Counted from the stretch's first letter, positions 48,107 through 63,139 are shown. The stretch is DNA of 64,000 nt from Aptenodytes patagonicus (GCF_965638725.1 NC_134951.1:79735068-79799067); one strand, 5' to 3'. Translations and numbers: made by a program. The notes: generated from the letters alone by a model not told the origin.

Positions 48107-49630
48107 TTGCTGCTACTATAGAGGTGATGTTAATTACTTCACTCTCACGTGTCCAGGAAGCATAGCGAGTTAGAGATGGGGATAAAGCATGTCAGGAAGG
48201 TGCGTGAGTTGCTAAAACTTTATCTGGAGTTTGCTGGTTGCTGAAATTACCTTCAGGCTTTACAGAAGTATTATCATAAGGTAACTGTCGATGCCTGTGG
48301 AAGCTGTGGTGCTTTGTATATTGCTTTGGTGCCACAATTTTTCTGTATTGTTTTGTATTGGCAATACACATTCCATTAAACTGTCAGCCTATAGAATTGT
48401 GTGCAAGGCTTATTACATCGCAAAATGCTGTCACATGATACTGTGGTATCATTTTGTGTTTTCATATACTGGCACAGTGTGGTATAAATTTGATGTGAAT
48501 GTCACATAGGACAGCAAAGATGTGGAAAATACATTCATTTTTAAAATAAGCTTGAAAAATAATAAAAAGCTTCCACACAGTATAGGAGCAAACCAAACTG
48601 GAAACAAACATTAGTTCTCCATCTCATAGTTCAAAGACAAAGAGGAGTTGATCCAGCAAGCTTCACTTTCAGTAACAGTCCTGATTTCTAACAAATTTAG
48701 AGGTATGTGAGTGAAAATACTAGGATAAAGGCCTTTCAAATTGCTTTATATTGCTTTATTTGTCTACTTTTGTCAGATTTTAGGAATAAAAAAAGCTTCA
48801 GCTAGTACAGAATGCAAATGTTCAACATGTAAGTGGATGAGCTAATATGAGCACACATCTGTGCTTAAACTCCTGAATTGTATTTTTCTTTATTTGGACA
48901 CAGTTCAAGGTGTTAGCAAAGTCTTGTGTTCTCAGGGTTTTTTTAATTCTATATATTATTCTGACAACAGTTATGAAATATGTTACTTCTGTTGTTTTGC
49001 TGAAACAGTCTTCCTGGAGCAGTCTCTCTGGACTTTTAATCTGTAAGAGCATCCTCTTAAAAACCCAACAAGTCCATCTTTAAACAAATTTTAAATGGAG
49101 TAGAAATTGTGTACATTAAAAACTTTCTCCTTATTAGTAAAACTAAAACATGTTTCACCTTAGTGGAAAGAATATAAGGCAAAAACAACCAAAAAACTCC
49201 TTTGTTTTAAAGATTGGTTGGTTGGTTTGTTTTTAATTCTAGAGATGTGTGGAATAGACTATAACACTTCAGCGAGTTTAAGGATTAATTTTTAAAAGAC
49301 GTTTCCTCTTCTCTGGACAAAATTCAAGTCATGGATATTTGCACATACTTGTTTACACCTTCATATATAAAAGACGCTTGATTTCATCTAGAAGAATCAG
49401 CAGTTTCAGTGGGGTTTGAGAAATGTATATTAATTTAAAAAAAGGAGCTTTGGCTTGTGAACATAACTAGCTGAGTTTAATCAGAATCTAAGTTTTCTTT
49501 TAAATATTTATAGTTTTCAGTTTTATGGCTGCAACTCTAACTTCCTAAACATTAACAGAATGTTAAATCATGTGGTACTGTCATTAAGCAACAGCAAACA
49601 GGTAAATCTGCTGCCTTTGGATGTACTCAT
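48107..49630. other. AT-rich intronic DNA, no gene seen
   Basis: No exon, RNA gene or recognisable repeat. There are only short frames without motifs. Confidence 0.55.
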
Positions 49631-49825
49631 TGAATCATAGAAATGATGTTTTTTGGCATGGACCTCTGGAGATCATCTAACCCAACTTCCCATTTGAAGT
49701 GGGCCTGTGACTAGCACTAGATCAGGTCAATCATGGGTTTCCCTAGCTAAGCTGTGAAACCCTCCAACATCAGAGATTCCCTGACCTCTCCGGGCAACCT
49801 GTTTCATGGCTGCCCTGCCTGCCTG
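49631..49825 (-). mobile_element. Old CR1 LINE 3'-end fragment
   Basis: On the plus strand it reads as the complement of a CR1 end: TGAATCATAGAA, GGACCTCTGGAGATCATCTA, CCCAACTTCC, then CCTGACCTCTCCGGGCAACC. The element is therefore on the minus strand, 5'-truncated and diverged, and antisense to PACRG. The right-hand boundary is approximate. Confidence 0.8.
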
Positions 49826-52800
49826 CCCCTCTGCCTGACCCCTCGGCACCCTGTCAGAGGCAGGGTTAACAGTGTTCTGACCCGCTCCACAGGTTCTGCT
49901 CATAACTGGATAGGAAGCAGTGAAACTGTCCTGGAAGATTCGAAGTGCCAGGGCTGTGTTTTGTAAAAGCTCTGAGTGGGGACAGGCAGCCACTGGAATC
50001 ATTTCCCAGGGGTCAGTGTGCAAAAAATCAGGATAGAGTAAGGAATATCTCACTGCCACTCTGTGCAGAAGTGGGTGTCCCTTTTCTCTTTTCCAACAAC
50101 TGATTAAAAGGAGCTTCAGATTTATTAAGTACTCGCTTGTCAGAGGTTGACATCATGGATGAAGTTCTCGTGGAAGGCTTAGGAGTTGATTGGTGGGTTG
50201 AAAGCACAGCAGGCAAATATAGTTAAGACATGGTAATTCTTTCTGTTAACAGCATGACAAGGCACAGGGTTGTCAGCAATGTGTTCAGCATCTGCAGGTC
50301 AAACAACTAGGTACAGATTAATAGCCTTTGGTGCAAGCATACAGTGGGTCTTAAACTCTTAGCATAGAGTCTAACAGGTTACCATTATGCATATATGACT
50401 GTAAATATTGTAGTAAAGGTTCCAGAATTCTTTGATGTTGCTTGTGCAAAGAGCGTTTTACTAAGCCATTTTTCATGAAAGCTGCTGGATAAAGTTTTCT
50501 TCTCAAGTCTGCTTTCATAGCCAGTAGTAAGTACAGAAATTAAGTACATACAATATTCAAGACTTTTCTCAGCTCTGGCTAAATCTAAAATTTACTTATT
50601 GAAATACATTACTTAATACTAACCAAAAAAATTGTTCCTGAACTGAAGAAAGTGTTTTGGTTTATGTTATTCCAAAACTGTAAATTCATATAGCAGTTTA
50701 GATTAAGAGCAAGATCCAATAAAGGTCTTCTACACTAACAAGCTAGATACTGTGACATTTACATTTTAATTGTTTTGCCCTCCAAGTGGAATCAGGAATG
50801 CCATGTTATGTGCTCATACTTCACATGTACTGCTTGGGTAGAATTAGGAATATAATTAAAAATTAATATACAGACTAGCAAGTAGAAAAGTGTCTGTACA
50901 TGAATGTGGACAGCTGGAAGATACCTCTGTTCACTTCTGATCCTCTCCAAATGGTAATTTTTCCTATTTTCTGCAACTGTACATGAGAGAATAAAGTGTT
51001 AGTGCCCCCTTTTCTGTAATAAACTAGTGGCAAAAGCACTTTTTCAAGGAGAGGATTAATTTTATTACTTAAATGGAACTGGAGAAAGGGAATTCCAGTC
51101 TTTCTCCCAACTTTTAAAAGATTCTTAACCAACAAGTTATAAGATTACTGAGGTGAAAAAGATCGCAGAGGGAAAAGTCTCCACATGTCCTTTCAAAGTG
51201 CTGTTACTGGGCTGCAAAGAGTTAAGATTCACAGGGCTAGAAAGTGGCAGGGTAGAAAACTCACTAGACTATATTTTAATCCATGCATCATTCATGCAGG
51301 AGTTTTGGAAGCTTTGGGTTTTGGAATTTTATGTCCATCATTGCTTGCTAGAATGGGTCTGATGTTTTTGGAGTAGAACTGGAACTTAAGACATCCCCTC
51401 CTGTGTGCTGAGCCAATAAAGCTACGAAAGGTTGTTCTTTTTCTTTCTGTTTTTCCTGAACCTTGAATTCCTTACTACAGAACGGCAGCGTTTCAGCAGG
51501 AAAGGAGGAGTTTATCTTTCTTCTACAGGTCCCCCTTTAGTAACATTATTGCCAGGTAAGTTGAAGTATCCTTCTGCAGCATATGAATTTGAACTCCTGT
51601 GGCCAGAGCACTGAATTTGGATTTTCTTCCTGGCTTAGTGTGTAAACTAGTAGGTTTTATATAGAAAATATCACTATTACATCCATCTGTGTTCCATGAA
51701 AGCATTCAGAAACTGCTACACAGAATGGGCCACATCCAGCCTTTGTGTAAGGGATAAAGTGAGAATGTGTACTAGATAGCCTTAGAAGGGGAGTGATGCT
51801 AAGAATTGTTTTGTTCCTGGATTTCAAAAACCAAAGCAGAACTATTCACAACCTGGGAGAGTCTTAGCTATGTGCAGAAGCACAGCTCCCATCTCCTAAA
51901 AGAAGTGTAATTGTTTATAAGCAGAAAAAAAGGTTATTTAGATTGCAGTTCTGGATTTTCATCCTTCTGTTCCTCATTTAGGAGTCTACAGTCTGTATGT
52001 ATTGGAATGAGTTCTGAATCTTTATTTTTTAAACTCCTCTTTCAAGCCATTATCAGTAATGTGTGTTGTGAAGGACTTTCCTACCCTTTACCCTTTGATA
52101 ATAACTCAGAGCAAGGGTTTCATTTTAACCATAGAGATAATGTGATTTGTTTACATTCTGAAACTTGTGATTTGATACTCTATTTATATTCATCCACATT
52201 GTGTAACTAAAACTACTTTTGTTATTTCCCTTGTAGTTTTAACAGTTTCTGATCTGATTTTAAGGCTATAGGAAAGCATTGTTTACAAGAAAAAAGTTTT
52301 ACCTTTCTATTATAATAGCTTATTTATTGGAAAAGGCAGTATGTTTTGGGGCAAGTAGATGTCAAGTTAAAGGAATGTTTTGGTAAGTGTTTATTGGGCA
52401 GTAGTACGCCTATCTTGGAGGAACTCCTCCAGTTTAACAATAGCAATTTTGTACAACGTACGAGTATACTTCACTGAACGCTGTGAGTCAATTTAAACTG
52501 TCAGTGCTTTGGAAAGCAGTCCTGTCTTCTTCCTGTTTCAGGCTGTTTATTACTGCTGCCCCTTATTATGCCCACATTTGTACAATGTTGGCTGATCAGG
52601 GAGCTGATCCTGCTGAAAAATGCTCCAGCCTGTTTAAGCTAACAGTGTCAAACTTAAGTCTCTGGGATTGAGGCAAGCGAAGCTTCTGCTACCACCAGGC
52701 TCCTCTGTCCTGCCCTCCTCCCTGTCCTGACTGCATGCTTCCGTCTCCCCTTTTGCATTTACATGGGTGTTTCTTGCAACTACATAGGAGGTTGGATCCG

Positions 52801-54580
52801 CTCTAACAGTTGTTAAGTTAACATATGCAAGGAGGAGGCGGAACAGGAATATGTTGTGAGCACAAGCTGTGTGGGTGGGAATGTCCCTCTTGGCAACATC
52901 ATGGTCTTAATTCATTTAAAACCAGTTAGGAAACTGAGTTCTAGTAGAGTAATTCCGCAAGCATTTAAAGCAGCATAAACTTGCACCACAATTGAAAGGT
53001 GTGTTTTTCATCCGTGGACATTTATTCTTTGCGCAATATAAACTTTTGCATGGCCGTGCAGTGAACTAGAATGGGGTCCTGGTTAAACCTAGATTAAAAG
53101 CAGCTTGGCATTTTTTTCAGAGCCATGCAGACTTGACATACAATTCAGTAACAATGCAAGCTAACAAGAGTTGTGGCTGCTACAGCCCTGCCTGCTTCTG
53201 CTGCGTATTTGTACCTCCTCCTTTGTGCCAATACACGTAGTAATGCAACTGAATTGATGGGGCACTTCAACTGCATTAGATCCAAACATGAAAAGCTTCA
53301 ATGCAAGGAGGTTTTTATTTCCCCTCATAAAGTTATGTTCCTTTCCAATTCTGTGCTTGTTTTTACTGTAATGACCACATTGATAGTTTAATGTAAAAGC
53401 AGAATACACAGGAAAAATACTAATGCTTAAGACCATAATGTCCTCTAAAAGCCTGTATTTCATATTATGTTTTCCAGCTATAACTTACATGGCTTAATCA
53501 TACTGCTCTTGTTATTTTGAAAGACTTTAAAATCAGCCCTTAATTTTTGCAAATGTGCGGGAAGGTTGTTATTGTTCATAGTTGCAGTGCTAAGATGATA
53601 AGATTTGTCTAATATCCTCAAGCATGAAGAAATCTTGCTGTTTCATTTACAAAAATCTGTTACACACTTGAATCTCCAGTAAATCTTTTTTTTTATAGTT
53701 CAGTCATATGACTTAAAATAGATAATAAGTAAATTATCAGTTAGACTCCATTTCATGTTTTTGATTGACATTTCTTGTTGTCTTAAATCACTTCATTTGA
53801 TTCACGATATTTTACATAGAAAAAGACCTTGGAAGGTTTTAAATTTCATTCCTAGAGGAGGTAAATGTAAATTGATTTTAAAACATTATGACAGTGATGT
53901 TTCAAGACTCCTCTACTAATCAGTTTTTAATGAACTAATGAATAAAATATTCTGACTGGTGACAATTACAGAGATAGTTGTCAAATTCTGTCCATTCTGG
54001 CATTGGAATTAAACTATTTTAAAGTTTGCAAACTGAAACGAATATAAAAGAGCAAATGTCAAACTAAATTCTTTTAAGTATATGAAAGAAAAGGTCTTAC
54101 GTGTTTACAGATTTCATACAAGTTAAAATCCTGCAGTGGTCTGAGTATGTGGGTATCTTTGTCTGGTGTTTCACTGAATGAAGTGGGCATTTTTCAGTTT
54201 TCAGATGTTTGACTGCAAGTGTACGAATTCAGAACAAAGTATTAGAAAATAGATAACAACAGTAGTCTCAGAACAAGATTTTAAGCAGGCTTCCCTACTT
54301 GCTGAGTAGGGAATAATCTAAAGTGAGCATTTCCCACATGCAGCTGGGCACACCTCTACAGCTAGCCAATAGAAAATGTGAGAGATTAATTAGAAAGCAT
54401 CTGCCACACACCTTTCTCAGCACCCAGACTCCAGAACAGTTCCCAAAGAACTTATGTACATATTCTTTCTTTCAACCTGATATCATTCATTCCAGCTAAG
54501 AAAAATCCTGGCCTCTATGTAGGCTTCAGCCTTTATCTTAGTCTTCTCCCTGTTAGTTGACTGGCGATGCTATAGGATAC
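49826..54580. other. Intronic DNA, no gene seen
   Basis: AT-rich sequence with no recognised exon or mobile element. Somewhat GC-richer short patches near 49.83-49.95 kb and 52.55-52.8 kb have no identifiable coding signal. Confidence 0.5.
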
Positions 54581-55036
54581 CTGGAGTGAGTTCAGTGAAG
54601 AGCCATCAAGACAGGGTTCTGGAGCACATGTTCCATGAGGAGAGGCTGAGGGAACTGTATTTTTTTCAGCCTGGGGATGAGAAAGCTACAAGGGTACCTA
54701 ATGGTATTAGGTCCTAACAGACCTAATGGGCTGATAGCTATGAGAAGGCTGTCAGGAAGATAGAGCCAGTCTCTTCACTCTAGTGAATGATGGGAGGACA
54801 GAAGATGTGAGTTGAAACAAGGTGTTCAAGATGGTGAAAAGCTTTTTCACCATGAGGACAATCAAGCAGTGCATCAGGTTTCCCAGAGTTATGCAGTCTC
54901 CTTGGAGGTTTTCAAGACCCAAATGGAAAAAGCCCTGAGCAACCTGGTCTGATCTCAGAGATAACCCTGCTTGGAGAAGGAGGCTGGACTAGAGACTTCC
55001 TGAGGTCCTTTCCAACCTGAGTTTTCCCATGATTCT
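54581..55036 (+). mobile_element. Old CR1 LINE fragment (end of ORF2 and 3' UTR)
   Basis: Recognisable CR1 blocks appear in order: CTGGAGTGAGTTCAG, GGAGCACATGTTCCATGAGG, AGGCTGAGGGAACTG, TTCAGCCTGGGGATGAGAA, a region matching GTTTTCAAGACCC, CTGAGCAACCTGGTCTGAT, GAGGTCCTTTCCAACCTGAG and a final CATGATTCT. The frame is destroyed by indels, so it is an old copy, sense to PACRG. Confidence 0.85.
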
Positions 55037-57478
55037 ACCTTCCATAAGACAGTGGTTTGTGGCCACTCCATTGCTCTGCTACTACTAAGGTCAGACAAAT
55101 CAGTGATGATTAAGTGACTCTCGAACTGGGGGAAGAAAAAGGAAAAAGGCATTTGCGAGTTTTTGCTTTAATGGCTTTGCTGCTTTTCTGAAGATGTGAT
55201 GCGAAGCGGGTGATAAATACTACAACTGAGAAGATACTTTATTTTTCTGGTAAGTTGGTCTCCCTTCTGACCCACAGAAAAACTATGTAACACCACATTG
55301 TTCTGGTTATAATAGTGAACTACATCATAAATCTAAGGTTGACTTTATAAATACAATTGAGTAAGCCTGCAACAGTGTTTTGGTAGCAGCAACGTGCTTA
55401 TCAGCTGAGATCCCTACTGCAGCTGATTTTTCTTATATGGTCTGCTCCAACAAGTATGCAGCGAGTACTGCTGCCAAGTACGCAGTGAATGCTGCGAGGA
55501 ATTGAAGCAGCAGGCCGTGTCTGTAGCTGTCAACCTCTGGATGCTGTCCCTTGTGACACAGTCTCCTCTTGTCACTGCTAATGACATTAATAACTTAAAT
55601 GACATTGGAAGCTTTAAGTGGGTGAAGGAGACAGGAGAGATAGCATAGTGGCATTTACGCTAGAGAAAGTAGTGGGAGAACACTGAGGAAACAGGAGAGG
55701 AACTAAATGTCACTCCGCAAAGTGGGTACCTGGGTGATCACTAACCCAATGTGATTTTTGCTATGGCTTTGCGCCCCAAACTTATGCACTGATGTGCTGA
55801 AGCCAGTTGTTGCCTTGTTGCAGGCAGAGAGGTCTGGAGTCCATACCAGGGAAATGGAAGTTTTCTTTCTCTTCCATATATATGCCTGGTCTGCGTTTAA
55901 CTGAAACAATCTGGTAAGGCTTTGAAGGGATCAGGGAGGTTTTGTTTTTTTCATGAAGTTTTCTTAACCATTCTGAAATGACAGTTACTGCAAAGCCAAA
56001 AAATAGTAGCAAACAATACTGTTGATACGTTGATAACATTTCTAGACAATGTGATAGAAAAAATGCTGTGAAAGACTGAGTGGTTCCTCCCAGCAACAGT
56101 TGATTCCTTGATATACTTGACATTCACATAAGCAGTTTGGCATAGCTTTTCATTTTGATAGCATAGTTGCATAATTTTTGCTGGAAAATTTGCTGCTCTT
56201 TAATAACTGCCTTTCTTAGATAAAATACATGTCAGGTAAGATGAAGTTGTAAAGGTCCGGTATGTGGTTACATTGTGCTGAAGGCTGTGTTATGGAAGTC
56301 TTGTGTTTAATAGTTACACTTTGTGGGTACATTACAAAAATTATGCTTATTAAAGTTGCACATTTTGGTCTCTGATGAGTGTAAGTAGAGGGGATGCGTG
56401 TAAATAAAGAGATTGCTCCTGAGTGCTGTAATTCTAGAGTCAGATAGTCCTTCAATAGAACTTCAGTTGGGCCTTTTACTTGACAAAACAGGATTCTGAT
56501 TAAATAATAAAATCTGCCTGAATTATAATAAGATAGTAAACACATAATTTAGCTTTTCATACATTTATGATGGTATTTGTTAATGTATATTTAACAGTTT
56601 GCATGCTTGTGTTTGAAAGCAAATTTTTCTTTTTAAAAAAAAATTATTTTTCATTCATGTTTTTGTAAAGAATGTCAAGATCTTGATAGCAAGAGTGAAT
56701 ACAGATTTGTTTTCAGTTTGATAACAGAAGTATGTGGATAGCATATCATACCTTAATTGAAAACTAATATCATTAGCCTGTTTACGATCAGATTTTTTTT
56801 TTTTTTGTGTGATGGAAGACTTTTTATCACTTGTCTAGAGTAAACAATTGTATACTGCAGTAAGTATAAAAGTTCTGCACAATGTGTGACAAAGTTAAAA
56901 CATATAAAATACACTGTAGAAATGAGTGTGGAAAACTCCTGAATGCTTTGAAGCAAGCATGGTGTACTGTTGAGTTCCTGTGTAACAACCATTGGGAGGA
57001 AGAATAGGTCTTTAAACTTATGTTTTGATGCCTATATCATTAGTCATAAGCATATTACTGATATTTTTTGGTGTGGTTGGTAGGCAATACATAGTATTCT
57101 GCACAAAACCCGATGTAAACCCAAACCAAAGGGTACAGTATTTTCTTGCCTGTCTTGTGTGCTGAAGACATCCATTAGTTTTGCCATTATCACATGAACT
57201 ACTTTACTATAATGTTTGTCTCACTGTGCATCTCATTATTATTATATGAAAGGAAGAACTACTTCTGCATAAGTTGCTTGGACTTACCCATGTGTTCTTG
57301 AAAATATCTGTGGGTATTAAGTCTTATAAAGTTTAGTAGATCTTTCATTCTTTCAATAATTGTTCAGATAGGATTCCTTTCTGTTATTTCTGTGTAAGAT
57401 TTGTCTTAATGACAGCTGTATTATTAAGCCCATGTTTTATGGAATGAAATATTATTTCCTACATATTTTTTTTAAATT
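55037..57478. other. Intronic DNA, no gene seen
   Basis: AT-rich sequence with a T run at 56793-56806. No exon or mobile element was recognised. Confidence 0.5.
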
Positions 57479-57690
57479 TTAAGGGAGTGAGCGTGCAAGG
57501 CCCCATGCTAGGAGCAGCCCTGCAAGGGAGTGAGTGTGCAAAGGCTTGTGCAAGGAGCATCCCTGCAAGGGAGTGAGGGTGTGAGGACCTGTGCAAGGCT
57601 GGGAGCGTGCAAGGCCACACATGCGAGGCCAGTGCACGCCCCCATGCACACTCCCACTCCTGTGTGCACCCTCAAGCGTGCCGCTGCAGC
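57479..57690 (+). repeat. GC-rich minisatellite, 43-bp unit, with an inverted tail
   Basis: Units start (at AAGGGAGTGAG) at about 57481, 57524 and 57567, giving a regular 43-bp period. They share AAGGGAGTGAG, GTGCAAGG and AGGAGCA(G/T)CCCTGC. Copy 4 is shortened (GGGAGCGTGCAAGGCC at 57601). After it, CATGCACACTCCCACTCC (57643-57660) resembles the complement of the unit. The block is flanked by T-rich DNA on both sides and is strikingly GC-rich for this intron. Confidence 0.85.
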
Positions 57691-60600
57691 CCCCTTTTTT
57701 TAATAATATTTTAGAGGTGTTCTAAAAAATCCAAAAGCTTTGAATTAGTTTCCTTTCATTGTAAATCTTGTTGCATAAAATTAGGGGAGATACTTTATGA
57801 TCCAAGTTTTCTGTCTCAAGACTAATCATTGTATACTTATTTAGAAAAGACTGGTGGTCCACATTTAAATACGTAGAAAAAATAAATTATGCCCTGGCTT
57901 TTCTTACTGTCCTATTGCTAATGATTTAACGTGACATTAGTGTTCTGTATTGGATATCTTCTTAGCTAAAACTATTTAGGCAAACTTTCATGCATACTTC
58001 ACTGACATTGGCAGCCAGAATTCGATAAACCTTTTTTTTTTTCCACAGAAGTTGAAAACATACATTCTTACTTCCCAAAGCAGGTATATTGACCTCTCTC
58101 TTTCTACACTCTTACCTACTGCTCCATGTTCACTTTTTCTCTGACTTTCTTTACTTATCCTCCAGATGTGTTGTTTTTTCATATCAGTGGATTTCTCTTG
58201 CAATGATGTTTAACAGGTGTTTTTTTGCAGGGATGGCAGTTCCACATGGCTAGAAACCTTTTAGAGGATGGATAAAGCTTCTCCCCAGACCATATTAGAA
58301 TACCCTAGATGATAATAATTTTTACTAAAATCTCACAAGAATGAGCTCATTATACTTTTAAATTGCAGGTTTGTAAGGTATGACTGAAAAAATATTTTTC
58401 ACAGGAAGTGTACATGTATTAGCTGATTTTTTTATATCTTTTATACAGTGTTTTACTAACTCATCTCATGCCCTTCTAATTTGTGTGTCCTTCATTTATT
58501 TTGTCAGGCTTTAGATTAATAGTTTAAGGTCAGAGGAACAATTAATACAACTTGGTTTGATCTCCTGCGTAATATAGCCCATCAAATTCAGAAAGTGATT
58601 TCTCCATGAAATGTGTAACTTCTAGTTGAGTTAGAAGACAAGTTTTTTTTAGTAAGTAATACAACCTGAAGTTAATGGTGGTGTCAGAGCGTCCATTATA
58701 TCTGTAAAGTCTGCTAATACTTAACCAATGCAATACCATTAGAAATTTGCAGTTCATACCTATATATAGTTACCATAAAATAGTCAAATTTCACTGTGTA
58801 AATATTTTAGAGTTAGACAACCACTTACAGGGAGATACTATCTTTAAAAATCCACAAAAGTAAAGTTGTAGCATACTTCAGACTTCTACTTAAAACCTGT
58901 TTAAGTCATGATTATTTTATAAGTTTCTAGTATGCCTTTGGACGTATTTAACATGTATTACAATATAATTATTCAGGACAACAATCAAGTTTTAATATTT
59001 TATTTCATAGCGTCTGAAGGCTTTTGGTCATCCAATTGTTCATCCAGTATGAAGAATTCAGGCAGTGCACTAAGATTGTATAACATCCAGCACTTTAATT
59101 TAAAAAAAGCAAAATAAGTTCAGTTGTATCAGTGGAAATCAGTGCGTTACACATTTAAGCTTGCATGCAATTTCACAAACTCTACAGTTATCTGACAAAG
59201 GAATCTTTATAACAGAAATTTTAGAACTGTGTGTCAACCATTGACAATACTGTGCCTGCCAATAGTATACAACATTCAGACCTTTGGATATAAATTTTGT
59301 CGAGGAAATTACTGGGTTTTAACAGGGTTATTTCTGTTTGGATTGTCATTTTTCCTTTTCCCTGTCACCAGATAGGATTGAATTTTTTTTCAGCTTAAGT
59401 GAGAAAAAGAATGGCCCTGTAGTAGCAATAGAACAATTCTTCCTCTATTGTACAATGTTCCATTAGACAGTAATAACAAAAGGTGTATGGAGGGGCTATA
59501 TTAAAATACATTTGCAGAGGTAATCACAAAATTAATAAATCAGTAAACTCTAGATTTTTTCCCCCTGTTTGATATTCCTTAAGTTGTTCTTTATCAGGTC
59601 ATCCTTAAGTAGGATTTAGGTGATTTTGCCCCATATTTTATCCTATTTGTTCTCTTGCTTCTGGCAAGTAGAACACTATGAGCTCTTGTTCTTTTATAAT
59701 ATTAAATATTCATTTTTACTAGTTTTAAGTTAATACTCTTTTAACATTGATAACAAAAAAGCTTGCCCAATAGTGTGTTTAGCGCCAATGTTTAGTCAAC
59801 TACATGGCTAAGCAAGCACTTCTCAACTTGCAAAATACAAGCAAAATGTTTGTTCTGATTGCCAAAACAGTTCCTCTGAAAGCAGCTCCAGCTGAGGTGT
59901 GCGTATGACCTTTTCTGCTTGCAGTCACAGGTTGGAGCTCATACTTTAGAGAGCTAAATGCACATCAGCTGACTCCTAACTGAATGCTCTTCCCAGTAGA
60001 CTGGAGGTAGACTCCCTTGTGTTAGAAGTTCTTCTAAAGCCTTAACTCTGGTGTTCTTAACTTTTGAGTGGCCTACTGGGCAAAGATAGTTTTGCAGTTG
60101 GATTATCAGGATAAGCTGATGGGAAGTGAAAGTTGTAGACTTGGAATTTTGTGAACCGGAAAGAGAAATGAACAAAGTCACCACCTCCTGATCTTGTATT
60201 CTAACTCCTAAATAAATATGCAAAAGATGGAAATACTATTTAAGGGGACCTTCCTGAAAGCAGGTTTTAGTCTTCAGAAAAGAATTTCATGGTCTGCATT
60301 TTCAGTAGGCAGATATATCACTTTTATAGTCTTGAATCAAGTGACTGAACTCCAAAGAGAAATGGAAATTCACATACATCCCTGTATTCAGCATCCTGTA
60401 GGTATTCAGCATCTCTCCCAGCACTTCATCTTTTGAACTGCTGAAGTGTCTCATTCTCTTCACCAACAGTTGAAGGAGCCTGGGTTCAGAGCCTAGTTTA
60501 GGCTCTTTGGAATTGCCTCGATGTTGGGGACTGGTGTTCAATTGTTAGACTGTATTTTTCACTTTGGGTTTGTATCGTGCATAACTCAATGGACAACAGT

Positions 60601-63139
60601 CTTTGACTAGGTATCTAGAAAATATTATAATGTAAATATTGGTTATTAGTTCCAATATAAGTTCCACTTAGTGTAATATGTTCATTATATGGGCGGATTC
60701 TGTCATCCTCTGTAGTATCTAGTACTGTCTCCTTTAGCCTGTATTTTCAGAAATTATTATTTCTTTCTCCAGTATGTTTCATGATTTTCTTCATCCCTGC
60801 CTAATTGACTGCTTTAGATGTATGCTGACTTTACTCTAGGGTCCCATAGACCCACTCTCAGAGTCATAGTAGTTCACAAGGTATCCATTGAAGGAGCTAT
60901 TATGGCATCTTCTTTTCTTGCAAGTTACAGACTGTCTGATTAAAATGATCATTTTGGATCATGTTTTTCCAAAGAAAGGAAATAAGATGTGTTTTTTAAG
61001 GGAGACCTTCATAAATATTGCCATGGTTCTTGTGTTTTTAAAAGGACTCTCTAAAGCTGTGTAACATTTGCAGCCTAACCACTGGAAGATTATGCTACTA
61101 CATGAAAAAACACAAAGTGAAAGTAAACCATTGCACCAGGTACTTCAAATAAGCATCCAAACTAACAAAGCCCGATATCCTGCTGTTTTTTTGTTTTCTG
61201 GCTGATTAGTATCAAAATTAAGCTTTTCCTGCTGATATTTAATAAGGTATTTGGTGTCTAATAACATGAGAGACAAGCCTCTTGATTGGAGCACTCTTCT
61301 CTGTTCTCCGGTGTTTCCATAAAACATGAAGGCAATTGTTTATGCTTGAAATCTGCCTTTTTCTCAAATTCAGTTGAAAATGACCAACAGATATACCTTC
61401 TTTAGGAATGAAGGCAGGCAAGTGTGCACACAACATGGATGTATAAGCCTTGTTTCCTTATGAAGCTGTTTTAGAAAGGGTACCCATATGCATTCGTTCC
61501 ACTTGCCAGAAAAAAAAATGAGATAACAAAGGAACTACATAAAGTTGAACTATTGCAATATCACAAGTGAATCATACAAGCAAGAAAAAGATTGAGTTCC
61601 TTTCAATTAGAAGCCATTGCTTGAAGATGAACCAAAATGTCTGAACACTTAATAACTGAGTTACATAATTTTATTGCGAAAATAAACTATCTCTCGGAGC
61701 CTAGACTTCAGTTTTGGAACTACGAGAACATTAGTGACTTCAGTGGTTTTCCAGTGAAGTGACTGGTAGTATCACCAAAGGTGACAGCAGGGTGCATCAG
61801 CAGCACAATACAGAACTTCTTGTAGAATCAGAATATCTGAAGCAGATCCTTTTTGTTACTTCATTAGAAAGTAGTTCTTTTCCTATAGTGACAGAGGAGA
61901 AACCTCTGACTACCTTTCTGGCTTCTACGTTTAGCCTGTAGATGTTATTCCACATGATTAAAGGTTAAAGAATCTGTTACTGAGTTTTGTAATTAACCAG
62001 TAAGTATATTGTTGTTTATTGAGTCCTATTGTTTAACCTCCTGATTTTAATTTACTAGAAACATGAATTTAATGAAAAGGTATGACTTATTTAAGAAACG
62101 TTTCTCAAACTTTACTAAATGTCTTCTGATAACATGCATTTGTAAACACAGGAAGTTAGTAATCATGGTAACACTTTTAGTTTGCAAAGACGCAGTCAAG
62201 GACTACAACTGCAAAGCTACCAGTAAGACTAAACGTTCTAATGTATATTGAAGAGTTTATTATTGAAAACATTTGTGTAGTATTCATGAAAACCAGCTTT
62301 GCAACAATAAGTTCTTGCAAATAAAATAGAATGAAGTGGTAGATAAAAATAAAAGGCATGGAGGAAACAATTGCTTTGTGTATAAACTAATATCTGTGTT
62401 CACATGTGACTGAGAATAAGACAAAAAGAGTTTTATCAATGTTCATTAAGATAAAATACGCTTTTGTAATTTATGTAATCTGTATGAGTAAACCTGTGAG
62501 ATTAAAGTGGTTTTGCTACTTATGGAAGTGAAGGACAATTTATAACATGGAAGTACCACTTAATTTCCCAGCTCTTATGTACAATACTGTATCTTGGGAA
62601 GAGTAATAAAAGGAATTCTTCCAAGAACAGGCATTTTATGGAAAATTACCATTAGAAAACTTACTTTGTTTTAGAGATAAAACGGTATGAATGATTGAGG
62701 TAAGATGGTATCATGGGATAATAAATTCTTACCACATTGATAAAAATCCATTTTGCATTTTTTTAGAAAAAACATTTATTCATTAATCTGTGCATTCAGT
62801 TAACAGACTTACACAGACATAAATATTTAGTGACAACTTTAATTTATCGTAAGGTACTAGATGAAATGTTTTGGTGAAAGCTATGGTGAGTTTTATAGTT
62901 TTCAAGAAGCCAGAATTTTACTCCTGGCATAGGAATTTGTATTGGATACTTAATTTAATTTTCTCAGAGTATATCATTATTTTTATTTAGTGTTCTAAAT
63001 AGATTCACATCCTACATTAAAACATTACTTTTTAATGACTAGATATGCTTTCTGTGAGCTACCAAAAATTGAAAAGAAACTGATAGCTGAGGACTTTGGC
63101 TATGAAGAGTATAGAGTATGGAACAAGTATCAAAAAGCC

